Assembly: GCA_030531025.1 (NCBI GenBank)
Contig: JAUMTV010000163.1
Location: forward strand, 1 to 5,842
DNA from: Turicibacter sp.
GTDB lineage: Bacteria; Bacillota; Bacilli; MOL361; Turicibacteraceae
Reading direction: 5' to 3'
DNA: 5,842 nt
Positions 1 through 5,812 of the stretch are shown piece after piece (positions within the stretch are counted from its first letter, which is position 1; each line of letters opens with the position of its first letter). Under the pieces are notes generated by a model that did not search any database, had not been told where the DNA came from, and saw only the letters and a program-made list of their open reading frames with translations. Made by a program: the position numbers and the translations under genes.

Positions 1-12
1 AATAGTTTAATA

Positions 13-20
13 GGGAGGAG
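13..20 (+). promoter_or_regulatory. Ribosome binding site for the coiled-coil gene
   Basis: GGGAGGAG ends six bases before a TTG codon at 27-29. This near-ideal Shine-Dalgarno match decides the start: the next in-frame ATG (residue 16, base 72) has no comparable site. The promoter must lie before the window. Confidence 0.85.
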
Positions 21-26
21 ATTTTT

Positions 27-968
27 TTGTTTGAAACTTTAAACAAATCATTAGAACAAGCCTACATAAACATGAGAGCCTATGAAGAAAATGAAATAAA
101 GCTTCATCATTTAAAAGATGAAAGAGCCATCTTGCATAAAAAAGTGAGTCAGCTAGAAAGTAAATTAGAAAAAGAGAGACTAGATGTAAAAAAAATAACT
201 GAGTTTAGTTTTAAAGGGCTAGTTTATAAAGTATTGAGGAAAGAGGAACAACAATTAGTTAAAGAGCAAGAAGAGGTTCATTTAGTTGAGCAACAGTACC
301 ATCAAGCTAAAGAACAATTACAGGCGTGTGAAGCTAAGATAAGTAGACTGACGGATGAAAATAGTATACTTAGAACTGCAAAAGCGACTTATGAATTATT
401 ATATCGACAAAAATATGAAGAAATCAGGCAATTAAATACCGCTGAGTCTAATCAATTATTAGCATTAGAAGATCAAATTGCACTTGATTCAAAGGTAGTT
501 CAAGAACTTGAAGAAGCACTGTCTGTTGGAAATCGATTATTTATTTGTTTATCTAATGTTTTAGAAAGTCTTGATTCTGCTAAAGGATACGGTGTTTGGG
601 ATATGGTTGGTGGCGGTATCATTGCAACGGCTGGAAAGCATTCACATTTAGATACAGCTCAATCAACGCTAGAAGATGCTAAAGAGTTGATGAAAAAATT
701 TAAAAAAGAACTAAGTGATATTCAGGTGACATTAGATTCTCAAGTGAACATAGAGGGATTCAGTCAGTTTGCAGATTTCTTTTTTGATGGATTTTTGGTT
801 GATCGGTTTGTTCAATCCAAAATTAATCGTTCGATTGAACGTATTAGCGATGCACGACAACAAATTTTGAAAGTTTTAGGTCAATTGGTAAAAATGCAAG
901 AAAATACAAAACACTCATTTGAACAAAAACAGATAGAATTAGCAAATTTGATTAAAGAGTTTAAATAA
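27..968 (+). CDS. Coiled-coil protein of unknown function, 313 residues
   Basis: The function is not known. The protein is highly charged and rich in Glu, Lys, Gln and Leu. Long helices that look like coiled coil cover roughly residues 2-57, 66-165 and 205-235, with another at 260-312. There is no signal peptide and no clear membrane span, so it is probably cytoplasmic. Between the helices are less repetitive, conserved-looking patches: an aromatic segment at 60-70 followed by RKEE, a Gly-rich stretch with WDMVGGG at 191-197, KHSHLD at 204-209, FFFDGF at 251-256 and QSKINRS at 263-269. From memory, proteins with this order of patches occur as uncharacterised coiled-coil proteins in other Firmicutes; I cannot verify that here. 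No nuclease, ATPase or other catalytic motif is visible. It starts with TTG behind a strong ribosome binding site. It converges on ispG and appears unrelated to it. The reading frame is secure; the role is open. Confidence 0.85.
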   Translation: MFETLNKSLEQAYINMRAYEENEIKLHHLKDERAILHKKVSQLESKLEKERLDVKKITEFSFKGLVYKVLRKEEQQLVKEQEEVHLVEQQYHQAKEQLQACEAKISRLTDENSILRTAKATYELLYRQKYEEIRQLNTAESNQLLALEDQIALDSKVVQELEEALSVGNRLFICLSNVLESLDSAKGYGVWDMVGGGIIATAGKHSHLDTAQSTLEDAKELMKKFKKELSDIQVTLDSQVNIEGFSQFADFFFDGFLVDRFVQSKINRSIERISDARQQILKVLGQLVKMQENTKHSFEQKQIELANLIKEFK

Positions 969-1050
969 TAACAGTCTTAGTCAATTTTGTTTTTATGGCC
1001 TTCTTTTTTACATGAGTTGAATTTCTTACATTTTTGATTTATTAGTATCA

Positions 1051-1080
1051 AAAAACGAGGAGATTAATCTCCTCGTTTTT
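1051..1080. terminator. Bidirectional terminator shared by the coiled-coil gene and ispG
   Basis: The 30 bases form a perfect palindrome: AAAAACGAGGAGATT followed by its exact reverse complement. As RNA this folds into a stem of about 13 pairs with a TTAA loop. The T-run at the right end serves plus-strand transcripts, and the A-run at the left end becomes a U-run for minus-strand ispG transcripts. The ispG stop codon (1064-1066, reverse strand) lies at the centre, and its last codons (R, G, D) form part of one arm. Confidence 0.9.
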
Positions 1081-2161
1081 CTTTTGCTTCGCGTTCTTTA
1101 ATTAATAATTGAATTTCTTCAACTAGTGTGTCAAACATTTGATCTTCAGGAACTTTACGAATAATTTCGCCATTTTTAATAAGTAGCCCTTCACCACGAC
1201 CACCAGCGATTCCAATATCCGCATTTTTAGCTTCTCCAGGACCATTGACAGCACATCCCATAACCGCCACGTGGATATCATGTGGAACAGTTGTTAAATA
1301 GTCTTCTACGCGTTGTGCTAATGGAATTAGATTATATTGAATACGCCCACATGTCGGACAAGAAATTAATGTCGCCGCATTTTTAATCAGTCCAAAGTTT
1401 TTTAAAATTTCACGTGCAACTTTAATCTCTTCTACAGGATCGGCACTTAATGAGACGCGCATTGTATTTCCAATTCCTTGATTTAATAAGATTCCAAGAC
1501 CAATTGAGCTTTTAATCGTCCCTGAGAAGACAGTTCCCGCTTCTGTAATTCCTAAGTGCAATGGATATGGGAACGTTTGAGCTGCTAGTTCGTAAGCTTT
1601 AATCGCTAATTCAGTATCTGAAGCTTTTAAAGAAATAATAATCTCTTCAAATCCAAGCTCTTCTAAGATCTGCACATGAAATTTTGCGCTTTCAACCATT
1701 CCTTCAGGTGTTGGTTTTTTGTACTTTTGTAAAATATGTTTTTCAAGTGAACCTGCGTTGACTCCAATACGAATGGCAACTTGTTTAGCTTTAGCAGCTT
1801 CTACAACTTGACGCACTTTTTCTACATTACCGATATTCCCTGGATTAATACGGATCTTATCCACACCGGCTTCAATCGCCATAAGCGCTAAGCGGTAATC
1901 AAAATGAATATCAACGACTAAAGGAATTGAAATTTGTGATTTGATTTCTTTTAAAGCCGCTGCATCAGTTTCATCTAAGCAGGCTACACGAACAAGTTGA
2001 CATCCCGCTTTTGCAAGACGATTAATTTGTTCGACAGTTGCTTGAATATCATGTGTTTTTGTTGTAGTCATACTTTGAATAATTACCTCATTGGCACCAC
2101 CAATGTACAAGTCTCCAACTTTAACACGTTTTGTATCGGTACGATGTGTGATCATTGACAT
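1064..2161 (-). CDS. ispG: 4-hydroxy-3-methylbut-2-en-1-yl diphosphate synthase (flavodoxin type), IspG
   Basis: IspG performs the penultimate step of the MEP isoprenoid pathway: it reductively opens 2-C-methyl-D-erythritol 2,4-cyclodiphosphate to HMBPP with a [4Fe-4S] cluster and electrons from flavodoxin or ferredoxin. It acts in the cytoplasm. The 365-residue length fits the short bacterial form with no inserted middle domain. The N-terminal TIM-barrel region shows [11 protein letters not shown] (28-38), [10 protein letters not shown] (84-93), IRINPGNIG (104-112) and [12 protein letters not shown] (131-142). The C-terminal cluster domain shows CPTCGR (268-273) and [10 protein letters not shown] (301-310), giving Cys268, Cys271, Cys303 and Glu310, the residues expected to hold the cluster. 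The ATG is preceded by GGGGTG on the minus strand at good spacing. A second in-frame ATG two codons later would be spaced worse. The gene is transcribed away from sodA from its own promoter and ends inside a terminator hairpin. Confidence 0.97.
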   Translation of the reverse strand: MSMITHRTDTKRVKVGDLYIGGANEVIIQSMTTTKTHDIQATVEQINRLAKAGCQLVRVACLDETDAAALKEIKSQISIPLVVDIHFDYRLALMAIEAGVDKIRINPGNIGNVEKVRQVVEAAKAKQVAIRIGVNAGSLEKHILQKYKKPTPEGMVESAKFHVQILEELGFEEIIISLKASDTELAIKAYELAAQTFPYPLHLGITEAGTVFSGTIKSSIGLGILLNQGIGNTMRVSLSADPVEEIKVAREILKNFGLIKNAATLISCPTCGRIQYNLIPLAQRVEDYLTTVPHDIHVAVMGCAVNGPGEAKNADIGIAGGRGEGLLIKNGEIIRKVPEDQMFDTLVEEIQLLIKEREAKEKRGD

Positions 2162-2168
2162 CGAATTT

Positions 2169-2176
2169 CACCCCAC
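2169..2176 (-). promoter_or_regulatory. Ribosome binding site of ispG
   Basis: On the minus strand this reads GTGGGGTG, ending seven bases before the ATG at 2161-2159. It is less canonical than the other sites in the window but correctly spaced, and it supports the first ATG over the one two codons downstream. Confidence 0.6.
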
Positions 2177-2212
2177 AATTTAGCTTCTTTTGAGATAAAA
2201 TGCCATAAAGGC

Positions 2213-2240
2213 ATATCATATCTGTATTTAATTATATAAT
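2213..2240 (+). promoter_or_regulatory. Candidate promoter of sodA
   Basis: A perfect TATAAT lies at 2235-2240 on the plus strand, but the best upstream hexamer at 16-base spacing, ATATCA (2213-2218), matches the -35 consensus at only three of six positions. Transcription would begin near 2247 and give a leader of about 45 bases. No better plus-strand promoter is visible between ispG and sodA. A weak -35 would suit a gene that depends on an activator or on derepression, but that is inference. Confidence 0.35.
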
Positions 2241-2258
2241 AATTCTAAAGTGTTTCAA
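2231..2258 (-). promoter_or_regulatory. Promoter of ispG (sigma-A type)
   Basis: On the minus strand, TTGAAA (2258-2253) and TATAAT (2236-2231) are separated by 16 bases. This is a near-consensus vegetative promoter. Transcription would start near 2224, giving a leader of about 63 bases. That leader could form only a weak five-pair hairpin (ATGCC/GGCAT, 2200-2214). The -10 box lies in the 10-base palindrome ATTATATAAT (2231-2240), which also reads TATAAT on the plus strand. Confidence 0.75.
2234..2248. promoter_or_regulatory. Possible PerR-type operator between ispG and sodA
   Basis: ATATAATAATTCTAA matches the 7-1-7 PerR box consensus TTATAATNATTATAA at 12 of 14 informative positions. It lies between the ispG -35 and -10 boxes and overlaps the plus-strand TATAAT proposed for sodA, so a bound repressor could affect both genes. 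Caution: half of the match comes from a -10-like TATAAT in very AT-rich DNA, so chance is a real possibility. The Fur consensus fits less well (10 of 14 by my count). Confidence 0.35.
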
Positions 2259-2275
2259 CTATTATACCTAAAATT

Positions 2276-2286
2276 AAAGGAGAGGG
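2276..2286 (+). promoter_or_regulatory. Ribosome binding site that fixes the sodA start
   Basis: AAAGGAGAGGG contains AAAGGAG ending nine bases before the TTG at 2292. It shows that translation begins at this TTG and not at the in-frame GTG at 2250, which would place the ribosome binding site inside the coding region. Confidence 0.85.
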
Positions 2287-2291
2287 TTCGT

Positions 2292-2915
2292 TTGGCAGGC
2301 TATACTTTACCACCATTACCTTATGCTTATAATGCATTAGAACCAATCATTGATGCAGAAACGGTAGAAATTCATTATACAAAGCATCATAAAGCATATC
2401 TAGATAAACTAAATGATTTAGTCAAAAGACATCCTTCATTTTTTGAAGGAAAAAGTATTGAAGAGGTTTTAAGTAAACCAGAAGAGATCCCAGCAGATAT
2501 CCGCCAAGATGTCATTAATCAAGGTGGAGGGTATGCCAATCATAATTTATATTTTTATAGTCTATCTCCAAATGGTGGCGGGACACCTTATGGAAAACTA
2601 GGAAGAGATATTAATTTAACCTTTGGTAGTTTTGATCGAATGAAACAATTGCTAAGTGAAGCGGCGGTTAGTCAGTTTGGTTCAGGATATGGATGGTTAG
2701 TTTTAAGTGATAAGAAGAAATTACAAGTTGTTAAGACTTTGAATCAAAATTCACCTTTAAGTGCAGGCTATACTCCATTATTAAATATTGATGTTTGGGA
2801 GCACGCCTATTATTTAAAATATCAAAATCGTCGTGCGGATTATGTGAGTGCTATTTTCGATGTCATTAATTGGGATGAAGTCGAGCGCCGTTATGATGAG
2901 GCCATGAATAAATAA
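2292..2915 (+). CDS. sodA: Superoxide dismutase, Mn/Fe family (manganese-type signature)
   Basis: It converts superoxide to oxygen and hydrogen peroxide, normally as a cytoplasmic dimer. From the TTG start the protein has 207 residues, a usual length, and begins MAGYTLPPLPYAY like other SodA proteins. An in-frame GTG at 2250 would add 14 residues that do not belong to the family. The metal ligands are all present: His28 (EIHYTKHH), His84 (NH), Asp167 and His171 (DVWEHAYYL). Tyr36, His32, Glu170 and Tyr174, used in the active site and dimer interface, are also kept. Gln152 (NQNSP) and Gly80 point to the manganese type, because iron enzymes place the glutamine on the other helix. Several usual aromatic or histidine positions differ: Tyr29, Tyr81, Tyr87-Phe88, Tyr133 and Phe189. 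Tyr29 recalls iron SODs, so use of either metal cannot be excluded. The gene stands alone, divergent from ispG, with its own terminator. Confidence 0.96.
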   Translation: MAGYTLPPLPYAYNALEPIIDAETVEIHYTKHHKAYLDKLNDLVKRHPSFFEGKSIEEVLSKPEEIPADIRQDVINQGGGYANHNLYFYSLSPNGGGTPYGKLGRDINLTFGSFDRMKQLLSEAAVSQFGSGYGWLVLSDKKKLQVVKTLNQNSPLSAGYTPLLNIDVWEHAYYLKYQNRRADYVSAIFDVINWDEVERRYDEAMNK

Positions 2916-2921
2916 AGGAAT

Positions 2922-2952
2922 AGCTGGCTTAACATGTTAAGCCAGCTTTTTT
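2922..2952 (+). terminator. Rho-independent terminator of sodA
   Basis: A perfect 26-base palindrome (2922-2947; each arm begins or ends with AGCTGGCTTAA or its complement) starts six bases after the sodA stop codon. It runs into six Ts (2947-2952). The stem is GC-rich at its base, a strong intrinsic terminator for the plus strand. Confidence 0.92.
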
Positions 2953-3046
2953 GTACTTTCTACAAGTGATCGAAGGGTTGCCAGAATGACTTACATTTAG
3001 AATGAATAGGTGCTAATTAATTCAAGAGACTGAACGATATAAGATT

Positions 3047-3104
3047 ATGACTCATTAAATTCTAATGGGAATGGAATAAATCAATTTTTAATGAAACAAG
3101 TCAT
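3047..3104. repeat. Interrupted inverted repeat in the sodA-PBP spacer
   Basis: The left arm ATGACTCATTAAA (3047-3059) pairs with TTTAATGA (3087-3094) and then, after a five-base bulge, with GTCAT (3100-3104). The loop is 27 bases. No T-run follows, so it is not an intrinsic terminator. It lies about 65 bases upstream of the PBP promoter. It may be a binding site or simply chance in AT-rich DNA. Otherwise the spacer from 2953 to 3209 shows no open reading frame of note. Confidence 0.3.
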
Positions 3105-3167
3105 GATAGAATTGACATAATAAGAGTAGTTTTTACACAAAAAATTCAATTTGCACCTTTTTAAGTA

Positions 3168-3176
3168 TGATATAAT
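3168..3176 (+). promoter_or_regulatory. Extended -10 promoter of the PBP gene
   Basis: TGATATAAT combines a TG element with a perfect TATAAT (3171-3176). The -35 region is weak: TTTGCA (3150-3155) lies 15 bases upstream, shorter than ideal, but an extended -10 can make up for this. Transcription would start near 3183, leaving a leader of about 27 bases. Confidence 0.65.
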
Positions 3177-3195
3177 AGGTGAGAAATTAGAGTGG

Positions 3196-3202
3196 AAAGG
3201 TG
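3196..3202 (+). promoter_or_regulatory. Ribosome binding site that fixes the PBP start
   Basis: AAAGGTG ends seven bases before the ATG at 3210. The longer frame starting with GTG at 3192 would need GGTGAG (3178-3183) as its ribosome binding site, which falls at or before the predicted transcription start, so the ATG is preferred. Confidence 0.75.
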
Positions 3203-3209
3203 TAGGATC

Positions 3210-5342
3210 ATGATAGATAAGTTATTAAAGCTAATTAAATCATTAGTTTTTAGGATACATGTGTTAAAGGCGGTTTGTCTTATCTTATTTTTGGTTGTTA
3301 TTTTTCGCCTATATGCGATTCAGGTGACTTATTCATCAGATTATCAAGCATATATTGATCGAACATCGACGATAGAATTACAAAAAAATGTCCCTCGAGG
3401 GGTTATTTATGATCGGAATAGGTCGGTGTTAGTGGATAATCAAGCAGTAAATACGATTACCTATCAGTTATATTCTGGAGTTAGTACGTCAGAGATGAAA
3501 GAAATCGCCAGTAAGTTGGCTGATTTAATTGATGTTGAGTTTAATAAGCTAACCTCTCGTGACTTAAAAGATCTATATATTGAGAAATTTCCAGAAGAAG
3601 CAAAAGCATTATTAACAGAGCGGGAACAACAAGAGTTAGCTTCGGATAATGATGCTTACTATAAGCTTCAACTCAGTCGAATTACTGATGAGATGATAAA
3701 TCAGATAAGTGATCATGATAAAGAGGCACATGCCATCTTTATTAAGATGAATAAAGGAACGAACTTAACATCAAATATTATCAAACAAGGGGCGACTGAG
3801 GAAGAGGTTGCAGTAGTCAGTGAACATCTTGAAGAAATACCAGGTGTTAATACAGATGTTGATTGGAACCGAACGTATCCAAGTGTTGCTGAGTGGCATC
3901 CAATCTATGGGCGGGTATCAACGTATGAACAAGGATTACCAGCGACCTCATCTGGATATTACCTAGCTCATGATTATCAATCAAATGATCGTGTCGGATT
4001 ATCGCAATTAGAATACTATTACGAAGACCTTCTCCGAGGTTATAAATCGCAATATGTTTTAACGAAAGAAAATGATATATCGACCTATGATGAGATTTAT
4101 GAAGGTCAACGTGGGTATGAAATGGTCTTGACCATTGACGCTGATTTACAAGCTGCTGTGAATCAAATTGTTGAAGAAGAAATGTTAAATGCTAAAAAGA
4201 ATTCGTCAACAACCCAGTATTTGCGTGAAGCGTATATTGTGATGACCAATCCCAACACTGGTGAAATTTTAGCGATGACAGGTCGTATTATTGAATGGGA
4301 CGACGAGAAGAAAGAGTATGTATTCACGGATAACTCACTAGGAACGTTCCAAAACTCTTTTACGATGGGATCAGTCGTCAAAGGAGCAACCTTACTGGCA
4401 GGGTATAATGCGAATGCAACGACGCTTGGACAAACGCGCTTAGATGAAAAGATGTCTTTTAAAGGTGGTTTAATCAAAGGTTCTTGGAAGGTCATGGGGA
4501 ATATTAATGATATTACTGCCTTAACTCAATCAAGTAACGTTTACTTCTTTAAGCAAACGATGACTTTAGCAGGAGGGGTCAATTATTATTCTGGAATGCC
4601 ACTTGTTTTAGATTTAGAGGCTTTTGATTATTATCGCTCTTTCTTTAATCAGTTTGGATTAGGAGTCACAACAGGAATTGATTTACCGAATGAATCAACT
4701 GGACTCATCGAGTCACAACGTACCTCGGGGAAATTACTTGACTTTGCTATTGGTCAAGCGGATATTTATACAGCGATGCAACTTGTACAGTATGTGTCAA
4801 CCATTGCAACGAATGGCAAGCGTTTTGCACCAACACTAGTCAAGGAAGTTTATTTACCGTCTAATGAAGAGGTTGACGGTAAACAATTACTTGAAGGATT
4901 CACACCACGTTTATTAAATGTTGTTGATATGGATCAAAAATATTTTGATCAAGTAAAAAAAGGTTTCATTGGTGCACTTCAATCAAGTAACGGAACAGGC
5001 TATTCAGTATTTGCAAAAGCAACCTATAATCCAGCAGGAAAAACAGGAACGGCACAGGAATATGCACGTGATGAAGAAGGAAAGTATATGAGAGATAGCA
5101 ATGGTGAGTTGATTGAAGTTCATAATCGTACACTTATTGCCTATGCTCCAGCAGATAGCCCGGAAATTGCTATTTCAGTGGTTGTTCCTCAAGGTGAATT
5201 AACGAGTCAATCTCATCCTATTTCATTAAATATTGGTGAACGCTCAATGCAAGCTTATTTTGATTTGAAAAAAGAGCGAGCTGAGGCAAAAAAATTAGAA
5301 ACTGAAAATAATAACACAACAATTCCAGTAAGTAATGAATAA
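3210..5342 (+). CDS. pbpA: Class B penicillin-binding protein (PBP2 family), peptidoglycan transpeptidase
   Basis: It cross-links peptidoglycan stem peptides; relatives such as B. subtilis PBP2A work with the elongation machinery during cell-wall growth. The 710-residue protein has a short cytoplasmic tail and one membrane anchor at about residues 18-38, with the rest outside the cell. The N-terminal dimerisation/pedestal region includes VPRGVIYDRN (61-70) and a central segment with RVGLSQLEYYYEDLLRG (261-277), a typical class B feature. The transpeptidase domain begins near 305 and holds all three active-site motifs: SVVK (Ser388 nucleophile, Lys391), SSN (441-443) and KTGT (611-614). No glycosyltransferase domain is present. 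The C-terminus ends in a charged, Asn-rich tail (about 687-710). The sodA-then-PBP order matches the region of B. subtilis pbpA, which supports the symbol, although in a different lineage the ortholog could be named mrdA. No clear T-tailed terminator follows the gene. An alternative start at GTG 3192 would add six residues. Confidence 0.94.
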   Translation: MIDKLLKLIKSLVFRIHVLKAVCLILFLVVIFRLYAIQVTYSSDYQAYIDRTSTIELQKNVPRGVIYDRNRSVLVDNQAVNTITYQLYSGVSTSEMKEIASKLADLIDVEFNKLTSRDLKDLYIEKFPEEAKALLTEREQQELASDNDAYYKLQLSRITDEMINQISDHDKEAHAIFIKMNKGTNLTSNIIKQGATEEEVAVVSEHLEEIPGVNTDVDWNRTYPSVAEWHPIYGRVSTYEQGLPATSSGYYLAHDYQSNDRVGLSQLEYYYEDLLRGYKSQYVLTKENDISTYDEIYEGQRGYEMVLTIDADLQAAVNQIVEEEMLNAKKNSSTTQYLREAYIVMTNPNTGEILAMTGRIIEWDDEKKEYVFTDNSLGTFQNSFTMGSVVKGATLLAGYNANATTLGQTRLDEKMSFKGGLIKGSWKVMGNINDITALTQSSNVYFFKQTMTLAGGVNYYSGMPLVLDLEAFDYYRSFFNQFGLGVTTGIDLPNESTGLIESQRTSGKLLDFAIGQADIYTAMQLVQYVSTIATNGKRFAPTLVKEVYLPSNEEVDGKQLLEGFTPRLLNVVDMDQKYFDQVKKGFIGALQSSNGTGYSVFAKATYNPAGKTGTAQEYARDEEGKYMRDSNGELIEVHNRTLIAYAPADSPEIAISVVVPQGELTSQSHPISLNIGERSMQAYFDLKKERAEAKKLETENNNTTIPVSNE

Positions 5343-5419
5343 TAATTAAAGAAAAAAATAGTATTAATGTATAATTAAGGTAAAAAATAGCTATGATATT
5401 AAAAGTAATGCAAATGTCA

Positions 5420-5440
5420 CTCTTATTTTTAAAATAAGAG
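5420..5440. repeat. Perfect 10+1+10 dyad before rpmG, possible operator
   Basis: CTCTTATTTT (5420-5429), one central T, then AAAATAAGAG (5431-5440) form an exact inverted repeat. No T-run follows on either strand, so it does not look like an ordinary terminator, although an AU-rich hairpin at the end of the PBP transcript is possible. It lies 23 bases upstream of the first rpmG promoter candidate, a suitable place for a dimeric regulator. Its core matches the PerR consensus at only 10 of 14 positions, so I name no regulator. Confidence 0.5.
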
Positions 5441-5463
5441 ATCAATTTAGTTAAAAATAACAC

Positions 5464-5492
5464 TTGAGCTATGGTGTAGCATTTGTTATAAT
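5464..5492 (+). promoter_or_regulatory. Upstream promoter candidate (P1) for rpmG
   Basis: TTGAGC (5464-5469) and TATAAT (5487-5492) are separated by exactly 17 bases, with a TG element (5484-5485) extending the -10. This is one of the best promoter matches in the window. Transcription would begin near 5499, about 116 bases before rpmG, and would read through the second promoter. Small repeats, GCTA/TAGC (5468-5480) and GTGTA/TACAC (5474-5500), surround its boxes. Confidence 0.6.
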
Positions 5493-5553
5493 TTTTACAC
5501 ATCATATTAAACAACAAAGAATTACTTTATAGTACAAAATGATAAAAAAAACT

Positions 5554-5582
5554 TTGTTTTTTATTCTCTCTCATGCTATAAT
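5554..5582 (+). promoter_or_regulatory. Proximal promoter (P2) of rpmG
   Basis: TATAAT (5577-5582) with an extending TG (5574-5575) lies 17 bases after TTGTTT (5554-5559). Transcription would start near 5589 and give a leader of about 26 bases that carries the ribosome binding site GGAGG (5603-5607). Confidence 0.75.
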
Positions 5583-5614
5583 GTAGAAGTTGTTATTAGA
5601 TTGGAGGGATTTTA

Positions 5615-5764
5615 GTGCGAGTAAATCTTACATTAAAATGTACAGTTTGCGGTGAAGAAAACTACATTTCTAAAAAAAATAAACGTAATAACCCAGAACG
5701 TCTTGAGATGAATAAATACTGCCCACGTTGCCGTAAATCAACTGCTCATCGCGAGAAAAAATAA
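5615..5764 (+). CDS. rpmG: Large-subunit ribosomal protein bL33, zinc-binding form
   Basis: This short gene encodes a 49-residue basic protein of the 50S ribosomal subunit. It reads [18 protein letters not shown]..., and ends with [15 protein letters not shown], the typical L33 ending. Both CxxC pairs are intact (Cys9, Cys12, Cys36, Cys39), so it is the zinc-ribbon (C+) form rather than the cysteine-free paralog that some Firmicutes express when zinc is scarce. Length and sequence match the family over the whole protein. It starts with GTG; GGAGG (5603-5607) ends seven bases upstream and confirms this start. It appears to be a single-gene unit with two promoter candidates before it and a strong terminator after it. 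Confidence 0.97.
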   Translation: MRVNLTLKCTVCGEENYISKKNKRNNPERLEMNKYCPRCRKSTAHREKK

Positions 5765-5780
5765 GGAATAGTTCCTTTTT
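5763..5780 (+). terminator. Small hairpin overlapping the rpmG stop codon
   Basis: AAGGAA (5763-5768) and TTCCTT (5772-5777) pair across a three-base loop and run into Ts up to 5780. The left arm includes two bases of the TAA stop codon, so ribosomes would cover it during translation. It is at most a minor terminator ahead of the larger one. Confidence 0.35.
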
Positions 5781-5782
5781 AT

Positions 5783-5812
5783 AAATCCTGTTATTCAACA
5801 GGATTTTTTTTT
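5783..5812 (+). terminator. Rho-independent terminator of rpmG
   Basis: AAATCCTGTT (5783-5792) pairs perfectly with AACAGGATTT (5797-5806) across a four-base loop, and the stem runs into nine Ts (5804-5812). It begins 18 bases after the stop codon. No feature is visible in the last 30 bases of the window. Confidence 0.93.

Noticed and set aside
2200..2214. Hairpin ATGCC/GGCAT in the ispG leader as a riboswitch or attenuator
   Set aside because: Only five pairs, with no T-run and a leader too short for a known riboswitch.
2951..2965. TTGTA/TACAA mini-hairpin just after the sodA terminator
   Set aside because: A five-pair AT-rich stem with no T-run; likely chance.
3112..3139. TTGACA followed by TACACA as a PBP promoter
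   Set aside because: The -35 is perfect, but the best -10 at proper spacing (TACACA, 3134-3139) matches only three of six positions. The TGATATAAT element at 3168 is much better.
3192..3209. GTG at 3192 as the PBP start
   Set aside because: Its ribosome binding site would fall at or before the predicted transcription start, while the ATG at 3210 has a well-placed AAAGGTG.
4163..4495. 110-residue minus-strand open frame
   Set aside because: It lies wholly inside the transpeptidase domain of the PBP gene on the opposite strand, has no ribosome binding site worth noting and resembles no protein I recognise.
5218..5517. 99-residue minus-strand open frame rich in Ile, Leu, Phe and Tyr
   Set aside because: It overlaps the PBP 3' end antisense and then runs through AT-rich spacer. 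Its composition is what AT-rich DNA gives by chance, and it crosses the 5420-5440 dyad and the P1 promoter.
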